Source of the DNA: Burkholderia ambifaria
GTDB lineage: Bacteria > Pseudomonadota > Gammaproteobacteria > Burkholderiales > Burkholderiaceae
Length of the DNA stretch: 64,000 nucleotides
Reading direction: 5' to 3'
NCBI RefSeq assembly: GCF_001443045.1
Contig: NZ_LKPJ01000029.1
Location: forward strand, 32,514 to 96,513
Part shown: positions 25,664 to 34,388 of the stretch, piece by piece
Layout of the letters: the number at the start of each line of letters is the position of its first letter
Numbering within the stretch: position 1 is the stretch's first letter
Notes under the pieces: generated by a model
Told to the model about the DNA's origin: nothing
The model's database searches: none
What the model saw: the letters and a program-made list of their open reading frames with translations, nothing else
Program-made: the position numbers and the translations under genes

Positions 25664-26845
25664 ATGAATCCGAGCGACCTGCACCCGCCGCACTGGCAGC
25701 TTTCCGAACGCGCCCGCAAGCTGACGAGCTCTGCGATCCGCGAGATCCTGAAGGTCACGGAACGCCCCGAGGTCATCTCGTTCGCAGGCGGCCTGCCCGC
25801 TCCCGCGACGTTCCCGGCCGAACGCATGCGTGCCGCGGCCGACCGCGTGCTGCGCGATGCGCCCGCCGCCGCTCTCCAGTACAGCGCGACCGAAGGCTAC
25901 CTGCCGCTGCGCGAATGGATCGCCGAGCGCTACAGCGTGCGCGTGTCGCAGGTGCTGATCACGACCGGCTCGCAGCAGGCGCTCGACCTGCTCGGCAAGG
26001 CGCTGATCGACCCGAACAGCCCGATCCTCGTCGAAACGCCGACCTACCTCGGCGCGCTGCAGTCGTTCTCGCTGTACGAGCCGCGCTACGTGCAGGTGCC
26101 GACCGACGAGCAGGGCCTGCTGCCCGAAGGCCTCACGCCCGATCTCACGCAAGGCGCGCGCCTGCTGTACGCGCAGCCGAACTTCCAGAACCCGACCGGC
26201 CGCCGCCTGCCCGTCGAGCGCCGCCGCGCGCTCGCCGCGTTCGCGCAGTCGAGCCCGTTCCCGGTGCTGGAAGACGACCCGTACGGCGCGCTGAACTACC
26301 AGGGCGAGCCGCTGCCGACGATGCTGTCGATGGCACCGGACCACGTCGTGCACCTCGGCACGTTCTCGAAGGTGCTCGCACCGGGCCTGCGCATCGGCTA
26401 CATCATTGCCCCCGAAGAACTCCACTTCAAGCTCGTGCAGGCCAAGCAGGCCACCGACCTCCACACGCCGACGCTCACGCAGCGCATCGCGCACGAAGTG
26501 ATCAAGGACGGCTTCCTCGACGAGCACATCCCGACGATCCGCCAGCTGTACGGCGCGCAATGCGAAGCGATGCTCGCGTCGCTCGCACGACACATGCCGG
26601 AAGGCGTCACGTGGAACCGCCCGGACGGCGGGATGTTCATCTGGGTGAACCTGCCGGCGCAGATCGACAGCATGAAGCTGCTCGAGGCGGCGGTCGCCGA
26701 CCATGTCGCCTTCGTGCCGGGTGCGCCGTTCTTCGCGAACGACCCGCAGCAGAACACGCTGCGCCTGTCGTTCGTGACGGTGCCGCCGGAGAAGATCGAG
26801 GAAGGCGTCGCGCGCCTCGGCAAGCTGCTGCGCGAGCGTCTCTGA
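25664..26845 (+). CDS. PLP-dependent aminotransferase (LysN/2-aminoadipate type)
   Basis: A 393-residue fold-type-I aminotransferase without a DNA-binding domain. Readable are FAGGLPAPATFP, LQYSATEGYLPLREWI, NFQNPTG (Asn177), LEDDPYG (Asp205, Tyr207) and PLP Lys236 in GTFSKVLAPGLRIGY. It resembles 2-aminoadipate/aromatic aminotransferases that use 2-oxoglutarate. Strong AGGAG precedes the ATG. It is the first gene of an operon with ridA (43-nt gap) and phzF (34-nt gap). Confidence 0.92.
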   Translation: MNPSDLHPPHWQLSERARKLTSSAIREILKVTERPEVISFAGGLPAPATFPAERMRAAADRVLRDAPAAALQYSATEGYLPLREWIAERYSVRVSQVLITTGSQQALDLLGKALIDPNSPILVETPTYLGALQSFSLYEPRYVQVPTDEQGLLPEGLTPDLTQGARLLYAQPNFQNPTGRRLPVERRRALAAFAQSSPFPVLEDDPYGALNYQGEPLPTMLSMAPDHVVHLGTFSKVLAPGLRIGYIIAPEELHFKLVQAKQATDLHTPTLTQRIAHEVIKDGFLDEHIPTIRQLYGAQCEAMLASLARHMPEGVTWNRPDGGMFIWVNLPAQIDSMKLLEAAVADHVAFVPGAPFFANDPQQNTLRLSFVTVPPEKIEEGVARLGKLLRERL

Positions 26846-26888
26846 TCCCCTTTTTCCCTGTCACGACTCTCTACGAGGAATCGAACAC

Positions 26889-27347
26889 ATGGCTAACGTC
26901 TACGACAAGCTGAAGTCGCTCGGCATCGAGCTCCCGACCGCCGGCGCACCGGCCGCCGCCTACGTGATGAGCGCGCAAAGCGGCAACACGGTCTACCTGT
27001 CGGGCCACATCGCGAAGAAGGAAGGCAAGGTCTGGGCCGGCAAGCTCGGCGCCGACCTGCAGACGGAAGACGGCAAGGCGGCCGCGCGCTCGATCGCGAT
27101 CGACCTGCTCGCGACGCTGCACGCGCACACCGGCGACCTGAACAAGGTCACGCGCATCGTGAAGCTGATGAGCCTCGTCAACTCGACGCTCGAGTTCACC
27201 GAACAGCACGTCGTCACGAACGGTGCGTCGGAACTGATCGCCGAAGTGTTCGGCGACGCGGGCAAGCACGCGCGTTCGGCATTCGGCGTCGCGCAGATTC
27301 CGCTCGGCGCATGCGTCGAGATCGAACTGATCGCCGAAGTCGCCTGA
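26889..27347 (+). CDS. ridA: RidA family enamine/imine deaminase
   Basis: A 152-residue YjgF/YER057c/UK114 protein (RidA-2-like subgroup with SGHIAKKEGKVWAGKLG and the C-terminal AQIPLGACVEIELIAEV). RidA proteins hydrolyse reactive enamine/imine intermediates released by PLP enzymes, which fits its place directly after an aminotransferase gene. Good AGGA ribosome site before ATG. Confidence 0.93.
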   Translation: MANVYDKLKSLGIELPTAGAPAAAYVMSAQSGNTVYLSGHIAKKEGKVWAGKLGADLQTEDGKAAARSIAIDLLATLHAHTGDLNKVTRIVKLMSLVNSTLEFTEQHVVTNGASELIAEVFGDAGKHARSAFGVAQIPLGACVEIELIAEVA

Positions 27348-27381
27348 GCGACGTAAACCTCCTCGTCACGCAATCGTCACG

Positions 27382-28263
27382 ATGACCAGCCGCCGCGTCC
27401 GCTTCAAACAGGTCGACGTCTTCACGTCGGTGCCGTTCAAGGGCAACCCGCTCGCGGTCGTGTTCGACGCCGACCCGCTCGGCGACGACGACATGCTCGC
27501 GATCGCCCGCTGGACGAACCTGTCGGAAACGACGTTCGTGTGCGCGCCGACCGATCCGGAGGCCGATTACCGCGTCCGGATCTTCACGCCGGGCGGCGAA
27601 CTGCCGTTCGCCGGCCACCCGACGCTCGGCACCGCACACGCGTTTCTCGAAAGCGGCGCGCGGCCGCGCACGCCGGGCCGGCTGATCCAGCAATGCGGGG
27701 TCGGCCGGGTCGAACTGCGCGAGCAGGCCGATGGCTGGGCATTTGCCGCGCCGCCCGCACGGTTCACGCCGCTCGACCGTTCGGACTACCCGGCGCTGGC
27801 TGCCGCGTTACGCAGCGACGTGATCGATCCGGACGCCGAACCGTGCGCGGTCGACAACGGCGCGCCGTGGCTCGTCGTGCGGCTCACGTCGGCCGAGGCC
27901 TGCATCGGCCTCGCGCCCGATCCGGCCGCACTCGAGGCCATCACCCATCGCTACGGCGCGCACGGCCTCGCGGCCTATGCGCCCCACCCCGACGGCGGCC
28001 CCGCGACGTTCGAAATTCGCTGCCTGATGGCGGGCGGCAGTTTCGGCACCGGCGAGGACCCCGTCACCGGCAGCGCGAACGCCGCGCTGGCCGGGCTGCT
28101 GAGCCGCCAGCAGCGCCGCCCCGGCCCGTCGTACACGGCCCGCCAGGGCACGGCGATCGGCCGCGAAGGCCGCATTGCCGTTCGCTATGACGACGACGGC
28201 ACGATCTGGATCGGCGGCCACGTCGTGACGGTCGTGGACGGCACGTTCCAGGCGCCTGCCTGA
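27382..28263 (+). CDS. PhzF family isomerase
   Basis: A 293-residue diaminopimelate-epimerase-fold protein of the PhzF group. Motifs: VDVFTSVPFKGNPLAVVFDA, TNLSETTFV with the catalytic Glu, PGGELPFAGHPTLGTA and GEDPVTGSANAAL. Third gene of the aminotransferase-ridA-phzF operon. No phenazine genes are near, so it is likely a housekeeping isomerase acting on an amino-acid-derived product. Confidence 0.9.
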   Translation: MTSRRVRFKQVDVFTSVPFKGNPLAVVFDADPLGDDDMLAIARWTNLSETTFVCAPTDPEADYRVRIFTPGGELPFAGHPTLGTAHAFLESGARPRTPGRLIQQCGVGRVELREQADGWAFAAPPARFTPLDRSDYPALAAALRSDVIDPDAEPCAVDNGAPWLVVRLTSAEACIGLAPDPAALEAITHRYGAHGLAAYAPHPDGGPATFEIRCLMAGGSFGTGEDPVTGSANAALAGLLSRQQRRPGPSYTARQGTAIGREGRIAVRYDDDGTIWIGGHVVTVVDGTFQAPA

Positions 28264-28445
28264 CGTTTCGCCATGTGCGATGGCGTCGACCCGGCTGGCG
28301 CCCTACGGTTCCCCCGGCTATCGCAAAAACGTTCCAGCCAGTAATATCGGGCCTAATCCGTCGCTTCGGCGGGTCTGTCCATGGTTGCGCATCCCGCGAA
28401 CGAACAGACGCCGGTGCGGCCCCAACCATAGCCACCCATCTTGAG

Positions 28446-28480
28446 AGGGTGGCAAACGAGAGCAGGCGCCACCCTTTTTC
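28446..28480 (+). terminator. Hairpin with T-tract directly before the GGDEF-EAL gene
   Basis: AGGGTGGC and GCCACCCT form an 8-bp stem around a 14-nt loop and are followed by TTTTTC, the shape of an intrinsic terminator. It ends one base before the ATG of the GGDEF-EAL gene, so it either ends phzF transcripts 180 nt late, or works as an attenuator/translation-blocking hairpin in that gene's leader. Confidence 0.6.
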
Positions 28481-28481
28481 G

Positions 28482-30821
28482 ATGAGCTCCGCCCGGACAA
28501 ACCACACGCCGCCGACCCGGCCGCTGCGCGCACCGCGCAAGTCGCGCCGGCGCGCGCTGTTCGCGATCCCGCTGCTCGGGATGCTGGCGCTCGCGCTCCT
28601 ATGGGCGGTGATCATCGCGCGGCTGGCGGTCGAAAAGGACAGCGCGTACAAGGAAGCGGCGGCATCCGCGGCGATCCTGTCGTCCGCGCTCGAGCAGCAT
28701 ACGGTCAAGGCGATCCACCAGGTCGACCAGATCACCCGCTTCGTCAAGTTCGAATTCGAGAAATCGCCCGCCCGCTTCAACCTCGCGAGCGCGGTCGAAA
28801 AAGGTGTCGTACCGAGCGACACGCTGATCCAGGTCTCGCTCGTCAACGCGAAGGGCATCCTGTTCGCGAACACGGCCGAACGCCATCCGCAGCCGATCAA
28901 CCTGTCCGACCGCGAGCACTTCAAGGTCCACCTCACGCACAACGACGACCGCCTGTACATCAGCAAGCCCGTGCTCGGCCGCGTGTCGAGCCACTGGACG
29001 CTGCAGATGACGCGGCGCCTGAACAACCCCGACGGCAGCTTCGCGGGCATCGTCGTCGTGTCGGAAGACCCAAGCTACTTCACGAACGACTTCTACAACA
29101 ACGCGGCGATCGGCAAGGAAGGCGTGATCGCCGTGGTGTCCGACACGGGCGCCGTGCTGGCGCGGCGCACCGGCTCGGTCAACAACGCACCGGGTGCGTT
29201 CTCCGCATCGGGTGTCTACCCGATCGCCGAGCGCGTGACGGGCACGATCATCGACCCGATCGACGGCGTGATGCGCATCGTGTCGTACCGCCACCTCGAC
29301 GGCTACCCGCTCGCGGTGATGGTGGGGCTGTCGCAGAGCGAGGAATTCACGGACTACTACCACACGCGCAACGTCTATCTGCTGATGTCGAGCTTCATCA
29401 CGCTCGCGATGCTCGCGTTCTTCGGCGTCGCGACGGGGCTGATCGGCAAGCTGCTCGGCCGCGAGCGCGAGATGACCCAGCTCGCCGAATACGACCTGCT
29501 CACCGGGCTCGCGAACCGCTACGCGACGCTGCGCGGGCTGCGCAACGACGTGGCGATGCCGACCAGCCTGTCGCGGCTCGGCCTGCTGTTCATCGACCTC
29601 GATAACTTCAAGACCGTCAACGACACGCTCGGCCACAACGCCGGCGACATCGTGCTGCAGATGACCGCGTCGCGCCTGTCGGACGCCGTCGGCGACGAAG
29701 GGTCGCTCGCGCGGATCGGCGGCGACGAGTTCGTGGTCGTGATGAAGGGCGACGACGTCGAGCGGCGCGCGGTGCGGCTCGCGGAAGCGATCATCCGGAT
29801 GTTCAGCGATCCGTTCGACGTGCGCGGCAGTTCGTTCGTGCTGCATGCGAGCATCGGCATCGCGCTGCACACCGTCGCGAACGAGAGCGAGATCGACCTG
29901 CTGAAGAAGGCCGACCTCGCGATGTACAGCGCGAAGGACGCCGGCAAGAACTGCTATCAGTTCTACGCGCCGCACCTGTCGCACCGCGCGGACCACCTGA
30001 TGCGCTGGGAGCAGCAGTTGCGGGTCGCGCTCGCCGAAGGGCAGCTGTTCCTCGCGTACCAGCCGAAGATCGACCTGACGCACCGCACGATCACCGGCTT
30101 CGAGGCGCTCGCGCGCTGGGACCACCCCGAGCATGGAATCATCTCCGCGAACGAATTCATTTCGATCGCCGAATCGACGGGCCTGATCGTGCCGATCGGC
30201 GACTTCGTGATCCGCACCGCGTGCGAACAGATCGCGCGCTGGCGCGACGACGGCCACGACACCCTGACGCTCGCGATCAACATCTCGCCGGTGCAGTTCT
30301 GGCGCGGCGACCTGATCGAGACGATTTCCCTGGCGCTGCAGGACACCGGCATCGACGCGAACCGGCTCGAACTCGAGATCACCGAGACCGCGATGATGGA
30401 ATATCCGGAGCTCGTGTCCGAGAAGATCGTCGCGTTGAAGAAGCTCGGCATCCGGATCGCGCTCGACGATTTCGGCACCGGCTATTCGTCGCTGTCGTAC
30501 CTGCACCGTTTCTCCGTCGACACGCTGAAGGTCGATCGCTCGTTCGTGCAGGCGATCCCGAACGATCGCAGCGTGTGCGTGATGGTGTCGTCGATCGTGC
30601 ATCTCGCGCGCTCGCTCGGCCTGACGGTCGTCGTCGAGGGCACCGAGACCGAGGAGCAGATCGCCTGGCTGTCCGCGCTCGGCGAGATCGAGGCGCAGGG
30701 CTTCCTGTTCTCGCGCCCCGTGCCGGCCGATGCGATCCCCGCGCTGATCGCGCGCTTCGGCGTGCGTGGCGACCGGCCGAGCGTCCTCACGCACCGCGCG
30801 ACCGGCAGCACGGGCGCCTGA
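28482..30821 (+). CDS. Membrane GGDEF-EAL protein (c-di-GMP turnover)
   Basis: A 779-residue sensor enzyme: membrane helix at about 25-47, periplasmic dCache-like sensor to about 300, second helix (YLLMSSFITLAMLAFFGVATGL), then a diguanylate cyclase domain with intact GGDEF (RIGGDEFVVV) and an EAL phosphodiesterase domain with FEALARW, ELEITETAMM, DDFGTGYSS, VDRSFV and VVEGTE. Both active sites look intact, so it could make and break c-di-GMP. ATG 28482 has no ribosome site because a terminator-like hairpin sits right before it; the frame is open back to 28275, so the start is uncertain. Confidence 0.9.
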   Translation: MSSARTNHTPPTRPLRAPRKSRRRALFAIPLLGMLALALLWAVIIARLAVEKDSAYKEAAASAAILSSALEQHTVKAIHQVDQITRFVKFEFEKSPARFNLASAVEKGVVPSDTLIQVSLVNAKGILFANTAERHPQPINLSDREHFKVHLTHNDDRLYISKPVLGRVSSHWTLQMTRRLNNPDGSFAGIVVVSEDPSYFTNDFYNNAAIGKEGVIAVVSDTGAVLARRTGSVNNAPGAFSASGVYPIAERVTGTIIDPIDGVMRIVSYRHLDGYPLAVMVGLSQSEEFTDYYHTRNVYLLMSSFITLAMLAFFGVATGLIGKLLGREREMTQLAEYDLLTGLANRYATLRGLRNDVAMPTSLSRLGLLFIDLDNFKTVNDTLGHNAGDIVLQMTASRLSDAVGDEGSLARIGGDEFVVVMKGDDVERRAVRLAEAIIRMFSDPFDVRGSSFVLHASIGIALHTVANESEIDLLKKADLAMYSAKDAGKNCYQFYAPHLSHRADHLMRWEQQLRVALAEGQLFLAYQPKIDLTHRTITGFEALARWDHPEHGIISANEFISIAESTGLIVPIGDFVIRTACEQIARWRDDGHDTLTLAINISPVQFWRGDLIETISLALQDTGIDANRLELEITETAMMEYPELVSEKIVALKKLGIRIALDDFGTGYSSLSYLHRFSVDTLKVDRSFVQAIPNDRSVCVMVSSIVHLARSLGLTVVVEGTETEEQIAWLSALGEIEAQGFLFSRPVPADAIPALIARFGVRGDRPSVLTHRATGSTGA

Positions 30822-30945
30822 GCGCCGCCCCCACGCGCGGCACCGTTGCGCAACACGCCGATTGTTTCGGCCTCCAATCCGGCTGTTTAGTTCGTTTACT
30901 AGCGTTTTCGCGCATGGCAGTGTCACGATGCGCGGCGGACAATCC

Positions 30946-30950
30946 GGAGG
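30946..30950 (+). promoter_or_regulatory. Ribosome site deciding the chrA start
   Basis: GGAGG lies 6 nt before GTG 30957, whereas the in-frame ATG at 31020 has only CA-rich sequence before it. This favours the longer protein. Confidence 0.6.
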
Positions 30951-30956
30951 GCTATC

Positions 30957-32228
30957 GTGTCGGCGGGCCGCCGGCACGTTCCTATGCGCGAGACCAGGCC
31001 CAGCACCAACAGCACAATCATGACCACCGTCGAAGTCGAAGCGGCCGAACGTGTCGAACAGGCACAGGCATCCCTGTGGACCTTGTTCAAGGTCATCGCC
31101 GGCATTTCCGCCATCTCGTGGGGCGGGCTATCGATGATGGCGCAGCTCGAACGCCATTACGTCGACCGGTTGCAGCGCATCGAGCCGCACGTGTTCGCCG
31201 ATCTCGTCGCACTCGCATGGCTCGTGCCCGGCCCCGTCGGCTGCAATGTCGCGGTGCAGGTCGGCCAGACGCTGCACGGCCGCGCCGGCGCATGGGTCGC
31301 AGGCATCGCGAGCGTGCTGCCCTTCTCCGTGCTGATGACGCTGTTCGCGATCTTCTACCGCACGCCGATCGTGCGCTCGCTCGCCGCGCCGATGCTGATC
31401 AATCACTTCGGGATGGTGCTCGCCGCGCTGATCGGCGTCACGTGGCTCAAGCAGTTGCGCACGCTCGTGCGCACGCGGCTCGAACAGGTGATTGCCGCGC
31501 TGTCGACGATTCTGCTCGCCTTCGCGCATAGTCCGGCCGCTTTCGTCGGGATTCTGTTCGCAGCGTTTGCAGCCGGCTGGCTCACCGGGCCGCCGCAAGA
31601 CGACGCGGTCGATTTCACGCTGTCCAGGCGTGACCGCAACCTGCTCGTGCTGCTGGCGATTCTCGTCGCGCTGTTCGCGCTGCCGCTGTCCGGCGACTAC
31701 CAGATGACGCTCCTGTGGCCACGACTCGCCGGCGCCGGCATGACGCTGTTCGGCGGCGGCTTCTCCGCGCTGCCCGTGCTCAAGACGCTGTTCGTGTCGC
31801 CGGGCACCGGCATCACCGATCACGACTTCACGCTTGCGTTCGCGTTGTCGCCGGTGTCGCCCGGCCCGCTGCTGAACGTCGTGCCGTTTCTCGGCTACCT
31901 GACCGACGGCTGGATCGGCGCGCTGCTCGCGACCGCCGCCCTGTTCATTCCGTCGGGATGCCTCGTCGTGTTCGCGCACAACCACCTGCTCCGGCTCAAG
32001 CGCCATTCGCGCTTCGAGCACGGGATGCGCCTGCTGCGCGCGGCGACAACGGGCTTTCTCGTCGTCGCCGTCGTGAAGATCCTGCATCGCGAACCGGCCG
32101 ATCCCGTCTATTGGTTCACGGGCGCCTTTGCCACGCTGTGCTTCGCGCGCTTCAAGGTGCCCGTGTATGCCGTCTACGGCGCGGTCGCGGTCGCGTGCGG
32201 CGTGTGGCTATGGGCCGTCGCGCACTGA
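30957..32228 (+). CDS. chrA: Chromate transporter family protein
   Basis: A 423-residue two-domain (long-chain) CHR membrane protein. The first repeat starts about residue 42 (ISWGGLSMMAQLERHYV ... LAWLVPGPVGCNVAVQVG), the second at about 262 (LFGGGFSALPVLKTLFV ... ALSPVSPGPLLN); about ten helices. The family exports chromate. The first repeat's SWGG replaces the usual GFGGP motif, so substrate specificity is open. GTG start chosen for its strong GGAGG; ATG 31020 gives 402 residues. Confidence 0.85.
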   Translation: MSAGRRHVPMRETRPSTNSTIMTTVEVEAAERVEQAQASLWTLFKVIAGISAISWGGLSMMAQLERHYVDRLQRIEPHVFADLVALAWLVPGPVGCNVAVQVGQTLHGRAGAWVAGIASVLPFSVLMTLFAIFYRTPIVRSLAAPMLINHFGMVLAALIGVTWLKQLRTLVRTRLEQVIAALSTILLAFAHSPAAFVGILFAAFAAGWLTGPPQDDAVDFTLSRRDRNLLVLLAILVALFALPLSGDYQMTLLWPRLAGAGMTLFGGGFSALPVLKTLFVSPGTGITDHDFTLAFALSPVSPGPLLNVVPFLGYLTDGWIGALLATAALFIPSGCLVVFAHNHLLRLKRHSRFEHGMRLLRAATTGFLVVAVVKILHREPADPVYWFTGAFATLCFARFKVPVYAVYGAVAVACGVWLWAVAH

Positions 32229-32285
32229 CGGCCGGCCGCGGTCATCCCCGCCTTCACCACCCCCGCCGCGCCGGCCGTATGGCGC

Positions 32286-32732
32286 TCAGCCTGCCTGCAC
32301 CGCGACGCGTCGTGCGATCCAGCGCGCCCGCAGCGCGTCGTACGCGAGGTTGAAGCAGAACGTGTAAGGCAGGAAGAACAGCACGATGCCGAGGTCGAGC
32401 AGCAGCGCCTCGACGAGGCTCACGTCCAGCCACCATGCGGCGACCGGCACCACCATCGCGACGAGGCCGAGCTCGAACGCGACCGCGTGCGCGATCCGCA
32501 TCCCGAGCGTGCGCGTGAGGCCCACCCGCCGCTCGAAGCGGTCGAACAGCGTGTTGAACGTCATGTTCCAGGCCATCGCGATCAGCGACACCATCACCGT
32601 CAGCACGCCGACGTGCGACACCGGCATGTCGAGCAGCCATGCGCCGATCGGCGCGCACAGCGCGATCGCCACCAGTTCGAACGTCAGCGCGTGAACGAGG
32701 CGTTCCGTTACCGTCTTGTTCGTCTGTTTCAT
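32286..32732 (-). CDS. PACE family efflux protein (AceI-like)
   Basis: A 148-residue four-helix inner-membrane protein made of two bacterial transmembrane pair domains. The conserved Glu19 of helix 1 (HALTFELVAIAL), equivalent to the essential glutamate of AceI, is present, as are AWNMTFNTLFDR and AFELGLVAMVVPVAAWWLDV. PACE proteins export biguanides such as chlorhexidine and short diamines. GGAGGG precedes ATG 32732. Its divergent LysR-type neighbour, the usual regulator, is a pseudogene. Confidence 0.92.
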   Translation of the reverse strand: MKQTNKTVTERLVHALTFELVAIALCAPIGAWLLDMPVSHVGVLTVMVSLIAMAWNMTFNTLFDRFERRVGLTRTLGMRIAHAVAFELGLVAMVVPVAAWWLDVSLVEALLLDLGIVLFFLPYTFCFNLAYDALRARWIARRVAVQAG

Positions 32733-32807
32733 GATTCCCTCCAATGCGTTTGCTAGCTCATGTCGGCGATTTTGATCGGCATGACCGTACGAATCCAGTT
32801 TGATACC

Positions 32808-32822
32808 ATCGGTTTTACCGAT
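32808..32822. promoter_or_regulatory. LysR-type operator between PACE and lysR genes
   Basis: ATCGGTTTTACCGAT is a perfect 6-bp inverted repeat with a 3-bp centre and contains T-N11-A, the LysR box. It is 75 bp before the PACE start and 22 bp before the lysR start, the expected place for divergent control. Confidence 0.65.
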
Positions 32823-32844
32823 ATAACGTCGTGAGACCCGCCGC

Positions 32845-33628
32845 ATGCGCCACGCCCCGGAAGCCCTGCTCGCCTTCGCCGAAGCCGCGCTGCTCGGCTC
32901 GTTTACAGCCGCCGCGCGCAAGCTCGGCAAGCGCCAGTCGACGGTGTCCGAAGCGATCGCGAACCTCGAAATCGATCTCGGCGTGCCGCACCGCCGCGCG
33001 GCTCGCGCAGGGCGAGGAAGCGCGGCTGACGCTCGTCGTGTCCGATACGTACCAGTCGAAGCGTTACGAGGACACCTTGATGGCGCTCGAACGGCGCTTT
33101 CCGGCGCTCGAGCTCGAATGCCAGATCGCCGAGCACGAGGACGTGCTCGACCTGATCCAGCAGGGCCGCGCCCAGCTCGGGCTGATGGCCGCGCGCGCCG
33201 TCTACCCGCCCGATATCGGCGCGGCGACGGTGGCGGAGGAGTCGGAGATCGGCCTGTTCGTCGGGCGCACGCACGCGCTGGCGGCCTACGGCGACGCCGA
33301 CGTGCCGCATGCGGTGCTACGCGACGCGCGCGAACTGCGCCTCAACACGTACGTGAAACCGGAGGATCGCGGCGCCGACGACCGGATCGTCGTCGGCACG
33401 CAGCGCTGGCTCGCGCCAAGCTACCTGATGCTACTGGAGATGGCGGTGCTGGGATTCGGCTGGGCCGAGCTGCCGCGCTGGATGGTCGAGCACTTCGCGC
33501 GCGATCGCCTGTGCGAGCTGCGCTCGCGCGGCTGGCCGCGCCGCGTGCGGGTCGATGCGGTCTGGTCGCGCAACCGGCCGCTCGGCCCGGCTGGCGCGTG
33601 GCTGCTCGATGCGATGCTGGCCGCGTAG
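32845..33628 (+). pseudogene. LysR-type regulator, broken by deletion and frameshift
   Basis: From ATG 32845 the first about 49 codons give a normal LysR helix-turn-helix (FAEAALLGSFTAAARKLGKRQSTVSEAI, then LEIDLGV). After LGVP (about 32990) the frame is lost; the rest of the family, from ARLAQGEEARLTLVVSDTY to the C-terminus LLDAMLAA, continues in a different frame from about 33001. About 40 residues that normally join the DNA-binding and effector domains, including the linker helix, are absent. A deletion not divisible by three explains both. A truncated product of about 50 residues plus junk could be made but should not regulate. Confidence 0.88.
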
Positions 33629-33683
33629 CGGCACGCGGCACCGCGCCGGCGGCGAGCGCCGGGCGACGCCGCAGGGTCGAAGA

Positions 33684-34142
33684 TCAGAAGCCGCGCGACA
33701 ACACGGCCGCGCCGATCGTCACGACGCCGAGCACGAGGTTGACGACGACGAGCAGGCGCACCGCATTCACCGCGCGCGCGCCATCGGGCCAGTTCTGCGC
33801 CTGCACCGCGCGACGGATGCGCGGGAACAGCGCGAAGCGGATATGCCCGAAGATCAGCATCATCACGACACCGAGGCCTGCCATCGCATGCAGCGACCAC
33901 GTCGCATGCGCGCCGCCGAATTCCATCAGCAGGAACCCGCCGGACAGCAGGATCACGATCACCGATCCCGACACCCAGTTGAAGAAGCGGCCGAACACGC
34001 CCTCGATCAGCGGCAGCCGAAGCTGCGGCGTCAGGTCGGACAGCGCCGGGCGCAGGCAGAAGTTCGCGAAGACCATCCCGCCCACCCACACGGCGACGGC
34101 CAGCAGATGAAGAAACAGCGCGACGGCAACAGCGTGGGACAT
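33684..34142 (-). CDS. CopD-like integral membrane protein
   Basis: A 152-residue protein with four hydrophobic helices and an early conserved His/Trp pattern (LFLHLLAVAVWVGGMVFANF, and WSLHAMAGLGVVMMLIFGHIRFALF). This matches the CopD-type domain of membrane proteins linked to copper or haem; several His lie in or near helices. Start at 34142 is the domain N-terminus; an upstream ATG at 34172 is possible. No copC nearby. Confidence 0.75.
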   Translation of the reverse strand: MSHAVAVALFLHLLAVAVWVGGMVFANFCLRPALSDLTPQLRLPLIEGVFGRFFNWVSGSVIVILLSGGFLLMEFGGAHATWSLHAMAGLGVVMMLIFGHIRFALFPRIRRAVQAQNWPDGARAVNAVRLLVVVNLVLGVVTIGAAVLSRGF

Positions 34143-34312
34143 GGCGGCAATCCTGTTATGAGTTGAGTGCAACGAACAGCCGCGTCACGCGCGGTCTCGA
34201 GCGACGTTCGACCGGCGGGCCGCCGCTCGGTTCGAACCCGAGGCGGCATTTCACAATATTTTGCAAGTTCCGCATGACGGCGCCACTCTCGCTTACCTGA
34301 ATACGTCGCCCC

Positions 34313-34355
34313 AAAAGAACAGGCCGCACGCCCGCCGAAGCGGGGGTGCGGCCTG
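34313..34355 (-). terminator. Intrinsic terminator of parC
   Basis: On the minus strand AGGCCGCAC and GTGCGGCCT form a stem, extended by an inner CCGC-TTCG-GCGG hairpin, followed by GTTCTTTT. It lies 35 nt past the parC stop. Confidence 0.85.
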
Positions 34356-34360
34356 CGGCG

Positions 34361-34380
34361 CCGGTCGCCCGGGCGACCGG
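34361..34380. repeat. Perfect 20-bp palindrome next to parC
   Basis: CCGGTCGCCCGGGCGACCGG is fully self-complementary with no spacer. It begins 8 nt after the parC stop (minus strand) and just before the terminator hairpin. Confidence 0.85.
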
Positions 34381-34388
34381 ATGCGGCG

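Noticed and set aside
28264..28481. c-di-GMP (GEMM) riboswitch before the GGDEF-EAL gene
   Set aside because: None of the conserved GEMM core segments could be found; only the terminator-like hairpin is clear.
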